NCBI RefSeq assembly: GCF_005960665.1
Contig: NZ_CP040676.1
Span: 1,932,501 to 1,996,500, forward strand
Reading direction: 5' to 3'
Source: Exiguobacterium mexicanum
GTDB lineage: Bacteria > Bacillota > Bacilli > Exiguobacteriales > Exiguobacteriaceae
Length of the DNA stretch: 64,000 nt
A program made the translations under genes and the position numbers. Each line of letters starts with the position of its first letter. Position 1 is the first letter of the stretch. The notes beneath the pieces were generated by a model, which saw only the letters and a list, made by a program, of their open reading frames with translations, was not told the DNA's origin and ran no database searches. Shown here piece by piece: positions 7,810-15,260 of the stretch.

Positions 7810-8643
7810 ATGGAATGGACCACACTCAACAATGATGTGAAACTGCCGATGCTCGGACTCGGCGTGTACAAAGTGGAAGACGGAGCGGTCACGGTCGACA
7901 CGGTCAAAGCGGCGCTTGATGCCGGCTATCGGTTAATCGACACGGCGGCCATCTATCAAAACGAGGAGAGCGTCGGCCAAGCGATTCGCGAGTCAAGCGT
8001 CCCGCGGGAAGACATCTTCGTGACGACGAAACTGTGGAACGATTTCCACGGCTATGACGAGGCACTCCAAGCGTTCCAAGATAGCCTCGACCGGCTCGGG
8101 CTCGAATATGTCGACTTGTTCTTGATTCACTGGCCGATGCCGCGCTTCGGCAAGTTCGTCGAGACGTATAAAGCGCTTGAACAGTTGTATGAGGAAGGCA
8201 AGGTTCGGGCCATCGGGATCTCGAACTTTGAGATCAGCCACCTCGAACAGATCATCCAGTCATGCTCGATCGTACCGGCGGTGAACCAAGTCGAGATCCA
8301 CCCATACTTGTCCCAAAAAGAATTGATCGCGTTCTGCCAGCGGTACGATATTCAAATCCAGGCGTGGAGCCCGCTCATGAAAGGGCGTGAGGCGCTCGAG
8401 GACCCGGTCATCACCGAGATCGCTGATAAGTACGGAAAGTCGCCGGCTCAAGTCATCTTGCGTTGGCACTTGCAGAACGGCGTCGCCGTCATCCCGAAAT
8501 CGGTCACGCCGAGCCGGATTCGCGAGAATATAGAGGTATTCGACTTCACGTTGACGAAAGAAGAGATGCACGCGATCGATGGACTCAACCGCGACGAGCG
8601 GACCGGGTCTGACCCGAACGAGATGCACAAAATCCACTACTGA
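7810..8643 (+). CDS. Aldo/keto reductase (YvgN/glyoxal reductase type)
   Basis: NADPH-dependent reductase of 277 residues, the usual AKR length. The catalytic tetrad is visible as Asp44 (LIDTAA), Tyr49 (IYQNE), Lys74 (TTKLW) and His107 (IHWPMP); the cofactor motif IPKSVTPSRIREN lies near residue 230. It matches the AKR5 group that includes B. subtilis YvgN, which reduces methylglyoxal and other carbonyls. The start follows GAGGGAGGG. The next gene begins 13 bp after its stop, so the two form an operon, possibly with the MBL gene upstream. Confidence 0.93.
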   Translation: MEWTTLNNDVKLPMLGLGVYKVEDGAVTVDTVKAALDAGYRLIDTAAIYQNEESVGQAIRESSVPREDIFVTTKLWNDFHGYDEALQAFQDSLDRLGLEYVDLFLIHWPMPRFGKFVETYKALEQLYEEGKVRAIGISNFEISHLEQIIQSCSIVPAVNQVEIHPYLSQKELIAFCQRYDIQIQAWSPLMKGREALEDPVITEIADKYGKSPAQVILRWHLQNGVAVIPKSVTPSRIRENIEVFDFTLTKEEMHAIDGLNRDERTGSDPNEMHKIHY

Positions 8644-8656
8644 GGAGAGATTGTAC

Positions 8657-9271
8657 ATGTTCAAAAAACTAGCTTCTGATTTGACAGGCTTCAGCGATAT
8701 CGGTGAAGTCATCGACCCGAAAGATTTTGATAAAGCGGATTCGGATGATTACGTCCTGCATGAGGACAACGAGAAGATTTATTTCTTAATCAAATCGAAA
8801 TCGGACGAGTACTGCTTCACAAACTTGGCGATGATCCACCTCGACGGGACGAGTGCGATGAGTTCGAAACGCGTCTTGTACCGTTATCCTTACGCCCATT
8901 TCCCATTGAATAACGTCATGTTCGAGACGGCCGGTACGGTCGACATGGACGTCGAGATCAAGTTCACCATCGGCGACAAGCCGTACTCGATCGACGTGAA
9001 CAAGAAACAAATCGAGCATGTGAAAGACTTGTACAAATCGCTCCTCGCCATCGCTGAGAAGCAACGTGAAGGCCGGAAGATGATGGAGTATGCCAACGCG
9101 TCACTCACGCACTCGGTGTCGATTTTGAGCGGGCTCCGCCAAGGTGACATGAACGTGGCGTCGACGTTCAAGGAATTGAACGAACAGAGCTTCGACTGGC
9201 TCAAAGGTCATTACCACGAATGGAACCGCAAAGATTTCGGTGACGTGTTCGAGAAGTATATCAACAACTAA
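8657..9271 (+). CDS. PH-domain protein, YvbH-like
   Basis: 204-residue cytoplasmic protein. Residues 1-120 resemble a bacterial pleckstrin-homology domain (LASDLTGFSDIGEVIDPKDF at the start) and residues 130-204 an alpha-helical YvbH-type oligomerisation region ending in a conserved aromatic segment (FDWLKGHYHEW). No enzymatic motif is seen; the B. subtilis relative has no firm function. The ATG at 8657 follows GAGGAGA and lies 13 bp after the aldo/keto reductase stop. An earlier in-frame start would overlap that gene heavily and lacks a ribosome binding site. Confidence 0.8.
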   Translation: MFKKLASDLTGFSDIGEVIDPKDFDKADSDDYVLHEDNEKIYFLIKSKSDEYCFTNLAMIHLDGTSAMSSKRVLYRYPYAHFPLNNVMFETAGTVDMDVEIKFTIGDKPYSIDVNKKQIEHVKDLYKSLLAIAEKQREGRKMMEYANASLTHSVSILSGLRQGDMNVASTFKELNEQSFDWLKGHYHEWNRKDFGDVFEKYINN

Positions 9272-9276
9272 TGGAC

Positions 9277-9315
9277 AAGGCCCCCGACTCCAAATGGAAG
9301 CGAGGGCCTTTTCTT
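9277..9315. terminator. Bidirectional hairpin between converging genes
   Basis: AAGGCCC at 9277-9283 pairs with GGGCCTT at 9304-9310, followed by TTCTT on the plus strand. It ends the PH-domain gene and overlaps the stop of the DUF1836 gene on the other strand. Confidence 0.75.
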
Positions 9316-9841
9316 ATTTGCCTTCATCAATCAACTGTTCGGCGAGCCGTTGGAACAAGTGGCTCATATGGACAGCCGAGGCGATGGCGAGCGACTGTTG
9401 AATACCGTTCGTCTCACTCTTGCGCATGTTGGCGAGAAGCGTCTCGGCCTGCGCCTCGAACGCCTGCATGTTCTGCTCCTTCTGAACCTGGTAGGCGTCA
9501 TAGAAGTCCTCAAGCGAGAAGCCCTCGTCCGACTCGTTCAACGGCCGGAGCGTCTCTTTGATGTCGTTAATTGACAAGAGTCCTTTCATCTCGTAAATCA
9601 GGCTGAGCAGCATCAAGTGCTCGTTCGTATACTTCTTGTTTTTGACAGGGTGGAACAGCTTGCCCTTGGCATAGTTGTTGATCATCGTCTTCGTCAAAAT
9701 CGTCTCATCGTCGCTTCGTTTCATCTTGCCGTAATGTTGCTCGAACAGCTGGATGACTTGGTCCATATATAAGTCGATCGTCGGGAGCACCTGCTTTGGC
9801 AGCGTCCCTTCTGACTCTACAATCTCATGCGGTTTCATCAA
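9314..9841 (-). CDS. DUF1836 family protein (MerR-like helix-turn-helix fold)
   Basis: 175-residue soluble protein. The central part (KTMINNYAKGKLFHPVKNKK then YTNEHLMLLSLIYEMK) is the hallmark of DUF1836 and reads like a MerR-type winged helix; the C-terminal 70 residues are helical and polar. Members are presumed DNA-binding regulators, but no target is known. It is monocistronic and divergent from the hemolysin III gene, with a perfect inverted repeat in the spacer, which makes that neighbour a candidate target. Confidence 0.8.
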   Translation of the reverse strand: MMKPHEIVESEGTLPKQVLPTIDLYMDQVIQLFEQHYGKMKRSDDETILTKTMINNYAKGKLFHPVKNKKYTNEHLMLLSLIYEMKGLLSINDIKETLRPLNESDEGFSLEDFYDAYQVQKEQNMQAFEAQAETLLANMRKSETNGIQQSLAIASAVHMSHLFQRLAEQLIDEGK

Positions 9842-9893
9842 ATCACCTCACCTTCAGTATACGGACAAAGCAGTCTTGCCGAAACAAAAACCT

Positions 9894-9921
9894 TGTCGTT
9901 TTCTTCGATCCAGCTTATCAT
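9894..9921 (+). promoter_or_regulatory. Possible promoter of the hemolysin III gene
   Basis: TTGTCG (9894-9899) and TATCAT (9916-9921) with a 16-bp spacer, about 45 bp before the start codon. The -10 overlaps the left arm of the inverted repeat at 9919-9941. Confidence 0.5.
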
Positions 9922-9941
9922 GTAGTTATGGATACTACATG
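9919..9941. promoter_or_regulatory. Perfect inverted repeat (operator-like)
   Basis: CATGTAGT (9919-9926) and ACTACATG (9934-9941) are perfect 8-bp arms with a 7-bp spacer. The repeat overlaps the -10 box of the hemolysin III promoter, the position of a repressor site. No U-tract follows, so it is not a terminator. Confidence 0.6.
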
Positions 9942-9962
9942 ACGTGATAAGGAGTGTTTTAC

Positions 9963-10607
9963 ATGAATTCGATTTTTCGGGAACCGATTAACGCATTGAC
10001 CCACTTGGCCGGCGCCGTGCTCGCATTCGTTGCGTTGATCGCGATGACGGTGAAGGCGTCACTGCTCGGCGAACCGCTCGCCATCTTGGCTGCGATTTTG
10101 TTTGGGATTAGTCTCGTCTTTCTCTATTTGTCGTCCGGCCTGTACCACAGCATCATCGCCTCGCCGAACGTCATCGCCTTCTTCCGAAGAATCGATCATG
10201 CGATGATTTACGCCTTGATCGCCGGGACGTATGCCCCGCTCACGTTGCTCGCGCTCGAAGGACCGACGCGCTGGGTGTTGTTCGGTACCGTCCACGCGCT
10301 CGCCTTGTTCGGAATCATCTTCAAGCTCGTCTGGTTCCACGCGCCGCGCTTCTTGTCGACGGCACTCTATATCGGCATGGGTTGGTTGTCCGTGTTCTTC
10401 ATCGGGCCGCTTCAGGACGTGATCGGCAACGCCGGCATCTTCTGGCTCATCCTTGGCGGTGTCATGTACACGATCGGCGGACTCATCTACGGCTTCAAAC
10501 CAAAGTTCGTCAACTGGCGCGGTTGGGGCTTCCACGAGGTGTTCCACTTGTTCATCTTGTTCGGCAGCTTCGCCCACTTCGTCTGCGTGTTCTGGTACGT
10601 CTTCTAA
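9963..10607 (+). CDS. Hemolysin III / PAQR family membrane protein (TrhA)
   Basis: Seven-helix integral membrane protein of 214 residues. The family markers are present: REPINALTHLAGA at the N-terminus, SGLYHS near residue 60, RRIDHAMIYALIAGTYAP near 75-92, and the C-terminal WGFHEVFHLFILFGSFAHF with its histidines. PAQR-type bacterial proteins are linked to membrane lipid homeostasis; the hemolysin label comes from a Bacillus cereus homologue. ATG 9963 is chosen over an upstream GTG because AAGGAG is properly placed. A terminator follows directly. Confidence 0.92.
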   Translation: MNSIFREPINALTHLAGAVLAFVALIAMTVKASLLGEPLAILAAILFGISLVFLYLSSGLYHSIIASPNVIAFFRRIDHAMIYALIAGTYAPLTLLALEGPTRWVLFGTVHALALFGIIFKLVWFHAPRFLSTALYIGMGWLSVFFIGPLQDVIGNAGIFWLILGGVMYTIGGLIYGFKPKFVNWRGWGFHEVFHLFILFGSFAHFVCVFWYVF

Positions 10608-10632
10608 GTCCTCCTTGCGAGGGCTTTTTTTG
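10607..10632 (+). terminator. Terminator of the hemolysin III gene
   Basis: AGTCCTC and GAGGGCT arms (one G-U pair) around a 5-base loop, then seven T residues. Confidence 0.85.
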
Positions 10633-10693
10633 TGAGCACATTCATTTACTTCAAATTCAAGACATCCTACACTGACTATAGGAGGGATTTAAT

Positions 10694-11389
10694 ATGAAAA
10701 TTGAAGTTTGGTCAGACTATGTTTGCCCGTTCTGTTATATCGGCAAGCGCCGTCTAGAAGAAGCACTCGAACAGTTCCCGCACGCGGATAACGTCGAAGT
10801 GGAGTTCAAGAGCTTCGAGCTCGACCCGAACGCCCCGACGACCGACTCGCGTTCGATTTATGAAGTACTCGCCAAGAAATACAACATGCCGCTCGAGCAG
10901 GCGAAAGGCACGACGGCGCAAGTCGCTGCCCAGGCCCGCACGGTCGGTCTCGATTACGACTTTGACAACATGGTCGTCACCGGAACGCTCGACTCGCACC
11001 GGTTGACGCACTATGCGAAGACGGTCGGCAAAGAGAAAGAATTGTCGGAGGCGCTCCTCAAGGCGTACTTCGTCGATGCGAAACATATCGGTGATCACGA
11101 TGTCCTCGTCGAGATTGCGACAAGTGTCGGACTCGATGCTGACGCCGTGAGAGACGTGCTCGCTTCAGACGTATACACAGAAGACGTCCGCGCTGAAGAG
11201 AAGCGCGCGAGCGACCTCGGCATCACAGGCGTCCCGTTCTTCGTCTTCGACAATAAATACGGCGTCTCTGGCGCGCAACCGACCGAAGCGTTCACGCAAG
11301 TGCTCGAGAAGACATGGGCCGAATCGGCACCGACGCTTCAAGTGCTCTCGGGTGGCGCGACGTGCACGGACGATAACTGCGATATTTGA
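10694..11389 (+). CDS. DsbA-family oxidoreductase (FrnE-like)
   Basis: Cytoplasmic thioredoxin-fold protein of 231 residues with no signal peptide. The redox motif is CPFC at residues 11-14, followed by an inserted helical domain and the cis-Pro segment GVPFFVFDNKYGVSG near residue 176. FrnE-like proteins are disulfide isomerases or oxidoreductases linked to oxidative stress and polyketide pathways. The C-terminus adds two further cysteines (Cys-Thr-Asp-Asp-Asn-Cys) six residues from the end, an uncommon tail that could act as a redox relay or metal site. Monocistronic. Confidence 0.9.
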   Translation: MKIEVWSDYVCPFCYIGKRRLEEALEQFPHADNVEVEFKSFELDPNAPTTDSRSIYEVLAKKYNMPLEQAKGTTAQVAAQARTVGLDYDFDNMVVTGTLDSHRLTHYAKTVGKEKELSEALLKAYFVDAKHIGDHDVLVEIATSVGLDADAVRDVLASDVYTEDVRAEEKRASDLGITGVPFFVFDNKYGVSGAQPTEAFTQVLEKTWAESAPTLQVLSGGATCTDDNCDI

Positions 11390-11407
11390 TGTGAAACGAA
11401 TAAAAGC

Positions 11408-11442
11408 AAAGCATTCGCCCATATTTGGACGAATGCTTTTTT
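11408..11442. terminator. Bidirectional terminator after the FrnE-like gene
   Basis: AAAGCATTCG (11408-11417) pairs with CGAATGCTTT (11430-11439) and ends in T residues. On the minus strand the same stem follows the stop of the ribbon-helix-helix gene. Confidence 0.85.
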
Positions 11443-11443
11443 G

Positions 11444-11662
11444 TTAATTTAAATCTTTCATCATATCCTCAAATGAAATGGTTTCAGAACGTTCTTTGTG
11501 CCTATGCATTGCTTCGTTGTAAAATTTCAAATCGAGTTCATTCTCGATACGTTCAAAGACAGTGTCCCGAACGAGAGTCGAGAGGGAGAGGTTCTTAGAC
11601 TTCGCATACGCTCTAATCAGACGCTCGTCTTCTTCGTTGAGTTCAAAAGATATCGTCCTCAT
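11444..11662 (-). CDS. Ribbon-helix-helix protein, RelB/DUF6290-type antitoxin-like
   Basis: 72 residues. The N-terminal MRTISFELNEEDERLIRAYA strand-helix, followed by KSKNLSLSTLVRDTV, is a ribbon-helix-helix DNA-binding unit; the acidic C-terminus (ETISFEDMMKDL) resembles the toxin-binding tail of RelB-type antitoxins. The usual toxin gene should follow, but the stop is immediately followed by a terminator shared with the convergent FrnE-like gene, so no partner is present. It may be a solitary regulator or the remains of a toxin-antitoxin pair. The start follows AGGAGGT. Confidence 0.8.
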   Translation of the reverse strand: MRTISFELNEEDERLIRAYAKSKNLSLSTLVRDTVFERIENELDLKFYNEAMHRHKERSETISFEDMMKDLN

Positions 11663-11681
11663 ACAATCGACCTCCTATATG

Positions 11682-11710
11682 GAACATTGTATTACAAAAT
11701 GGAAATGTTC
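11682..11710. promoter_or_regulatory. Inverted repeat upstream of the antitoxin-like gene
   Basis: GAACATT (11682-11688) and AATGTTC (11704-11710) flank the minus-strand -10-like TACAAT upstream of the ribbon-helix-helix gene. Such proteins often autoregulate through paired half sites, so this is a candidate operator. Confidence 0.45.
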
Positions 11711-11735
11711 ATGTAGTCAAAACTTATATCTCTCG

Positions 11736-11761
11736 GAAGCCGAATCCCGGCTTCTTTTTTG
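11736..11761 (+). terminator. Strong terminator with no assigned upstream gene
   Basis: GAAGCCG and CGGCTTC arms around a 5-base loop, followed by seven T residues on the plus strand. No plus-strand gene lies between 11442 and this point, so what it terminates is unclear. Confidence 0.75.
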
Positions 11762-11783
11762 TAGCTTTCTAAATCGTTCTGAA

Positions 11784-11798
11784 GGATAATTATTATTA
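11784..11798. promoter_or_regulatory. Fur-like box before the MFS transporter
   Basis: GGATAATTATTATTA matches the 7-1-7 Fur consensus TGATAATNATTATCA at 12 of 14 defined positions and lies 28 bp upstream of the MFS start codon. PerR and Zur boxes are similar, so the regulator is uncertain. Confidence 0.5.
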
Positions 11799-11825
11799 CC
11801 TAATAAGAATCGAGGACTCAATTAT

Positions 11826-13040
11826 ATGTGGAAAAATCGCAACGTCTGGATCATCTTGACCGGGGAGTTCGTGGCCGGTCTCGGGCTTTGGCTCGGCATC
11901 ATCGGCAACTTGGAGTTCATGCAGGAGAAAGTGCCGTCTGACTTCGTCAAGGCCCTCATCCTCGCTGGCGGATTGCTCGCCGGGGTCGCCATCGGGCCGC
12001 TCGCCGGCCGTCTCACCGATCAAGGCTCGAAAAAGAAAATCATGCTCATCTCGAGTATTGTCCGGGCGCTGAGCGTCCTGTTCATGTTCGTCGCCATCGA
12101 GACGGGAAGCGTGCTGTGGATGGTCGTCTTCCTCGTCTTCCTGCAAGGGTCGGCCGCGTTCTACTTTCCGGCGCTCCAGGCGGCCATCCCGCTCATCGTC
12201 AAGGAACGAGAGTTGCTCGCCTTGAACGGGGTCCACATGAACGTATCGACGCTGTCGCGTGTCATCGGAACGGCCATTGCCGGCATCTTACTCACGCTCA
12301 TCTCGCTCCGTGACGTCTATGCGCTCTCGCTTGTCGCCTATCTACTTCTCGCCGTCGCGACGTGGTTCTTGAAGATCGACGAGACGGTCGCTCCATCCGC
12401 GAAGAAAGTCGATAAGTCGTCCGGCGGGTTCAAGGACGTCTTTCCGATCATCAAGTCGATTCCGGTCATCTTTATGACGCTCGTCATGACGCTCATCCCG
12501 CTCCTCTTCATCGGCGGCTTCAACTTGCTCGTCATCAACATTAGCGAGCTGCAGGATTCGACGGCGATCAAAGGATGGATTTATACGGCCGAAGGAATTG
12601 CCTTCATGGTCGGCGCGTTCCTCATCAAACGGATCGGTGAGAAGTTCTCCATGTTCTCAATCTTGTTCACGTTCTCGTTTTTGATTGGGATCGCCCAGCT
12701 CATGCTTTACTTCGCCGACATCCCGGCCGTCTCGATCGCCGCATTCGTCTTGTTCGGCTTCTCGGTCGGCTGTTTCTTCCCGACGGCGGTGACGATTTTC
12801 CAGACACGGATGCCGAAAGACTATCACGGACGTTTCTTCTCGTTCCGGAACATGCTCGACCGAATCGTCTTCCAAGTCGTGTTGCTCGTCACTGGCTTCT
12901 TCCTCGACTTGATCGGCTTACAGCTCATGGTCGTCTTGTTCGGGATCAGCTCGATCCTCATGACGGGTGCGTTCCTCGTCTACACGCGCAAACACAAACT
13001 TCATATCGAAACGGACGAGGCCGAACGCCTCTCTTCGTGA
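11826..13040 (+). CDS. MFS transporter (DHA-type exporter)
   Basis: Twelve-helix major facilitator of 404 residues. The motif-A loop between helices 2 and 3 reads GPLAGRLTDQGSKKK, typical of proton-driven efflux proteins; the second half begins near residue 205 after a short cytoplasmic loop. The overall pattern is that of MefA/YfmI-like exporters, with no substrate assignable. A Fur-like box just upstream makes export of a siderophore or an iron-linked metabolite a reasonable guess, no more. The start is ATG after a GAGG site. Monocistronic, ending in a shared hairpin. Confidence 0.85.
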   Translation: MWKNRNVWIILTGEFVAGLGLWLGIIGNLEFMQEKVPSDFVKALILAGGLLAGVAIGPLAGRLTDQGSKKKIMLISSIVRALSVLFMFVAIETGSVLWMVVFLVFLQGSAAFYFPALQAAIPLIVKERELLALNGVHMNVSTLSRVIGTAIAGILLTLISLRDVYALSLVAYLLLAVATWFLKIDETVAPSAKKVDKSSGGFKDVFPIIKSIPVIFMTLVMTLIPLLFIGGFNLLVINISELQDSTAIKGWIYTAEGIAFMVGAFLIKRIGEKFSMFSILFTFSFLIGIAQLMLYFADIPAVSIAAFVLFGFSVGCFFPTAVTIFQTRMPKDYHGRFFSFRNMLDRIVFQVVLLVTGFFLDLIGLQLMVVLFGISSILMTGAFLVYTRKHKLHIETDEAERLSS

Positions 13041-13043
13041 CAA

Positions 13044-13071
13044 AAGCGGTGACCGAATTCGGTCACCGCTT
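13044..13071. terminator. Palindromic bidirectional terminator
   Basis: AAGCGGTGACC and GGTCACCGCTT arms flank GAATTC, making a perfect palindrome. It lies between two converging genes and contains the stop codon of the minus-strand MBL gene. Confidence 0.8.
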
Positions 13072-14157
13072 GTTCATGTCTTCGATGTCACGCCACCAGT
13101 TGGTCGTGTCGTTCCGTCCGTCGAGCGTGATCCGCTCACCGATTCGCGGCGTGAGTACGTCCTCTCGTGGTAAGAGCCCCACCATCTGTTCGGCTGGGTC
13201 GAACCAGGCATGGAACGATAACGTGAACGCGCCCCAATGGATCGGGAGCATCTTGTCGGCCCGCACGTCCCGGAACGCCTGTGCCGTCTCAGTCGGTTGC
13301 ATATGCACGTCCGGCCAACGCTCGTCGTATTGGCCGCACTCGAGCGCTGCGAAGTCGAACGGTCCGTACGCATCACCAATCTCTTTAAAGTGCGGCCCGT
13401 ATCCACCGTCCCCGCTGAAGAACAGGCGGTCCGTCTCACCGAGGACGACCCATGACGCCCAGAGTGTCGCATTGCGGTCGGTGAGCGAGCGGCCGGAGAA
13501 GTGCCGAGCCGGCGTGCAGACGAACGTCCATGGGCCGAAACCATATGTCTCGCCCCAATCGCGTTCGACGATGCGTTCCGCCCCGACGCCCCATCGTTTC
13601 AAATGGCTGCCGACACCGAGCGGGACGATGAAGACGGCAACTTTGTCTTTGATCGCTTGAATCGTCGCATAGTCCAAATGATCGTAATGGTCGTGCGTGA
13701 GCAAGACGACATCGATGTCCAGCAACTCGTCGAGCTCGAACGGCAAGTGCTCGCTGAACCGCTCGTTCTTCGCGAACGGGAGCGGTGATGGGCTCCGGCC
13801 GAACATCGGGTCGACGAGCATCGTCTTGCCGTCCATTTGGACGAGCATCGCCGAATGGCCGAGCCAATAGATGCGGGTGAAGCTCGAGCCGAGTTTCTCG
13901 CTGAAGTCGATTGGGACGACCGGCAACCGCTCACTCGGTTTCCGGAGCGAATCCGGATTCAAATATTCCTTCGACATCGAGATCATGTCGTCCGTTGAAA
14001 ACCGCATCGGCGTCTCGAGCTGATTGCGAAATTTTCCGTTCACGAGGTTCGGCGACCGTAGCGTTTTCGGCTTTTTCCCGAGCGGTTTATATTGGGTGAG
14101 CACGGTCCCCGTCAAGGCTGCCATGCCCATCAATGAAAGTAATAGCGTCTTCTTCAA
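13063..14157 (-). CDS. MBL-fold metallohydrolase, NAPE-PLD-like, with N-terminal membrane anchor
   Basis: Second member of the COG2220 group in the window, 364 residues from the start chosen here. The zinc motif is LLTHDHYDHLD; other ligands occur in ARHFSGR, FSGDGGYGPHF and LPIHWGAF. GHSAMLVQMDGKTMLVDPMF is the strand pair typical of the group. The start is taken as TTG 14157, after AGAGGAG; this places a hydrophobic anchor (residues 4-18) at the terminus, and a perfect TATAAT lies just upstream, inside the longer reading frame that begins at 14235. Phospholipase D-like action on membrane lipids is possible but unproven. Confidence 0.83.
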   Translation of the reverse strand: MKKTLLLSLMGMAALTGTVLTQYKPLGKKPKTLRSPNLVNGKFRNQLETPMRFSTDDMISMSKEYLNPDSLRKPSERLPVVPIDFSEKLGSSFTRIYWLGHSAMLVQMDGKTMLVDPMFGRSPSPLPFAKNERFSEHLPFELDELLDIDVVLLTHDHYDHLDYATIQAIKDKVAVFIVPLGVGSHLKRWGVGAERIVERDWGETYGFGPWTFVCTPARHFSGRSLTDRNATLWASWVVLGETDRLFFSGDGGYGPHFKEIGDAYGPFDFAALECGQYDERWPDVHMQPTETAQAFRDVRADKMLPIHWGAFTLSFHAWFDPAEQMVGLLPREDVLTPRIGERITLDGRNDTTNWWRDIEDMNKR

Positions 14158-14220
14158 TTCTATCCACTCCTCTACCTTTTCATTATACGGCACCTGTGCC
14201 GATTCCCCTGTTTTCGAATA

Positions 14221-14246
14221 CAAAAAAGACGGCACTTTACCGTCTT
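14221..14246 (-). terminator. Terminator of the bdbD-bdbC-sco operon
   Basis: AAGACGG and CCGTCTT arms with a 7-base loop, followed on the minus strand by six T residues. It starts at the sco stop codon. Confidence 0.88.
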
Positions 14247-14823
14247 ATGATTCCTGTAAAATCTTGATGTCGCTGACGATGTCCTCAATCGGCACGTCTT
14301 GGAATCCTTGATACGCTTTGATGATTTTCCCGTCTTGGTCGACGAGATAGAACCACGTCGCATGGTCGACTTGCGTACCTTCTGACGGTTTACGAACGAG
14401 CGCCTTGAAGTTCTGTTGCGCGAACGCCTCAATCTCCTCTTGTGAGTAGCCCGTCAAGAACTGCCAGTCGGCTTTCGCCAAGTCATAGTTGGCCATGAAC
14501 TCTTTGATTTTGTCTGGCGTGTCGACGGTCGGGTCGACGCTGAACGACACGAACTGGACGTCCTCGACACCTTCCTCAACGAGCGCCTCATTGAGCTTTG
14601 TCATATTGTACGTCATCGGTGGACAGACCGTCTCACAGTTTGTGAACACGAAGTCGGCCATCCATACCTTCCCTTTCAAATCATCGAGACTGACCATCTC
14701 TTCATTTTGATTCATATAATTGAACGACTCGATCTCCCAGTTGAGCGGGTCTTCGATTTCGTTGCCGCATGCAGCGAGCACCGCCATGAGGCTGATCAGC
14801 CCAAAAAGCATCCATTTCTTCAC
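14245..14823 (-). CDS. SCO1/SenC-family lipoprotein (cytochrome oxidase copper chaperone)
   Basis: 192-residue lipoprotein: signal peptide MKKWMLFGLISLMAVLAAC with lipobox cysteine at 19. The thioredoxin-fold domain carries the CxxxC copper site (Cys63, Cys67 in FTNCETVCPP) and the third ligand His154 (QVDHATW). Sco proteins deliver copper to the CuA site of cytochrome c oxidase or act as thiol reductases for it. The GTG at 14823 is preferred: AAGGAG lies 7 nt upstream, and the signal peptide then begins at residue 1. It follows bdbC by 20 bp in the same operon. Confidence 0.9.
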   Translation of the reverse strand: MKKWMLFGLISLMAVLAACGNEIEDPLNWEIESFNYMNQNEEMVSLDDLKGKVWMADFVFTNCETVCPPMTYNMTKLNEALVEEGVEDVQFVSFSVDPTVDTPDKIKEFMANYDLAKADWQFLTGYSQEEIEAFAQQNFKALVRKPSEGTQVDHATWFYLVDQDGKIIKAYQGFQDVPIEDIVSDIKILQES

Positions 14824-14843
14824 ACGTTCCATCTCCTTCGTTG

Positions 14844-15260
14844 TCAGTTGCGTTTCACGCGCCAAACGAGGAGCGTGATTAAAGTAAATGCCGTCAAGGC
14901 AAGGAACGGGATCGTCACGAACCCGAACCAATTGATGTACTGCACGTTACAAGGTACGCCTGCGACACACGGTTTGATGTCGGCAAACCCGGGCACTTTT
15001 TGGACCAAGTAGTGGTACAAAGAAACGAGACCGCCGATCATCGACAGCGGCAATACATACTTCTTCACCGCCCTGTCGTCCGTGAACACGGCAACGCCTA
15101 GCAGGATGACGAGCGGATACATGAAGATGCGTTGAATCCAGCAAAGCTCACATGGCACGAACTCGCGAATCTCACTGAAGTAAAGACTGCCGAGCGTCGC
15201 TGTGAGAGCGACGAGCCAAGCGAGATACAGACCATAACGGGTCAAGAACGACTGCTTCAT
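14844..15260 (-). CDS. bdbC: Thiol-disulfide oxidoreductase BdbC (DsbB-like)
   Basis: Four-helix membrane protein of 138 residues that re-oxidises its partner BdbD and passes electrons to quinone. Both cysteine pairs are present: Cys37/Cys40 (CELCWIQR) after helix 1-2 and Cys98/Cys104 (KPCVAGVPC) in the second outer loop. Its ATG overlaps the bdbD stop by four bases (ATGA), so translation is coupled. The family usually acts in competence pseudopilin folding and secreted-protein disulfides. Confidence 0.93.
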   Translation of the reverse strand: MKQSFLTRYGLYLAWLVALTATLGSLYFSEIREFVPCELCWIQRIFMYPLVILLGVAVFTDDRAVKKYVLPLSMIGGLVSLYHYLVQKVPGFADIKPCVAGVPCNVQYINWFGFVTIPFLALTAFTLITLLVWRVKRN

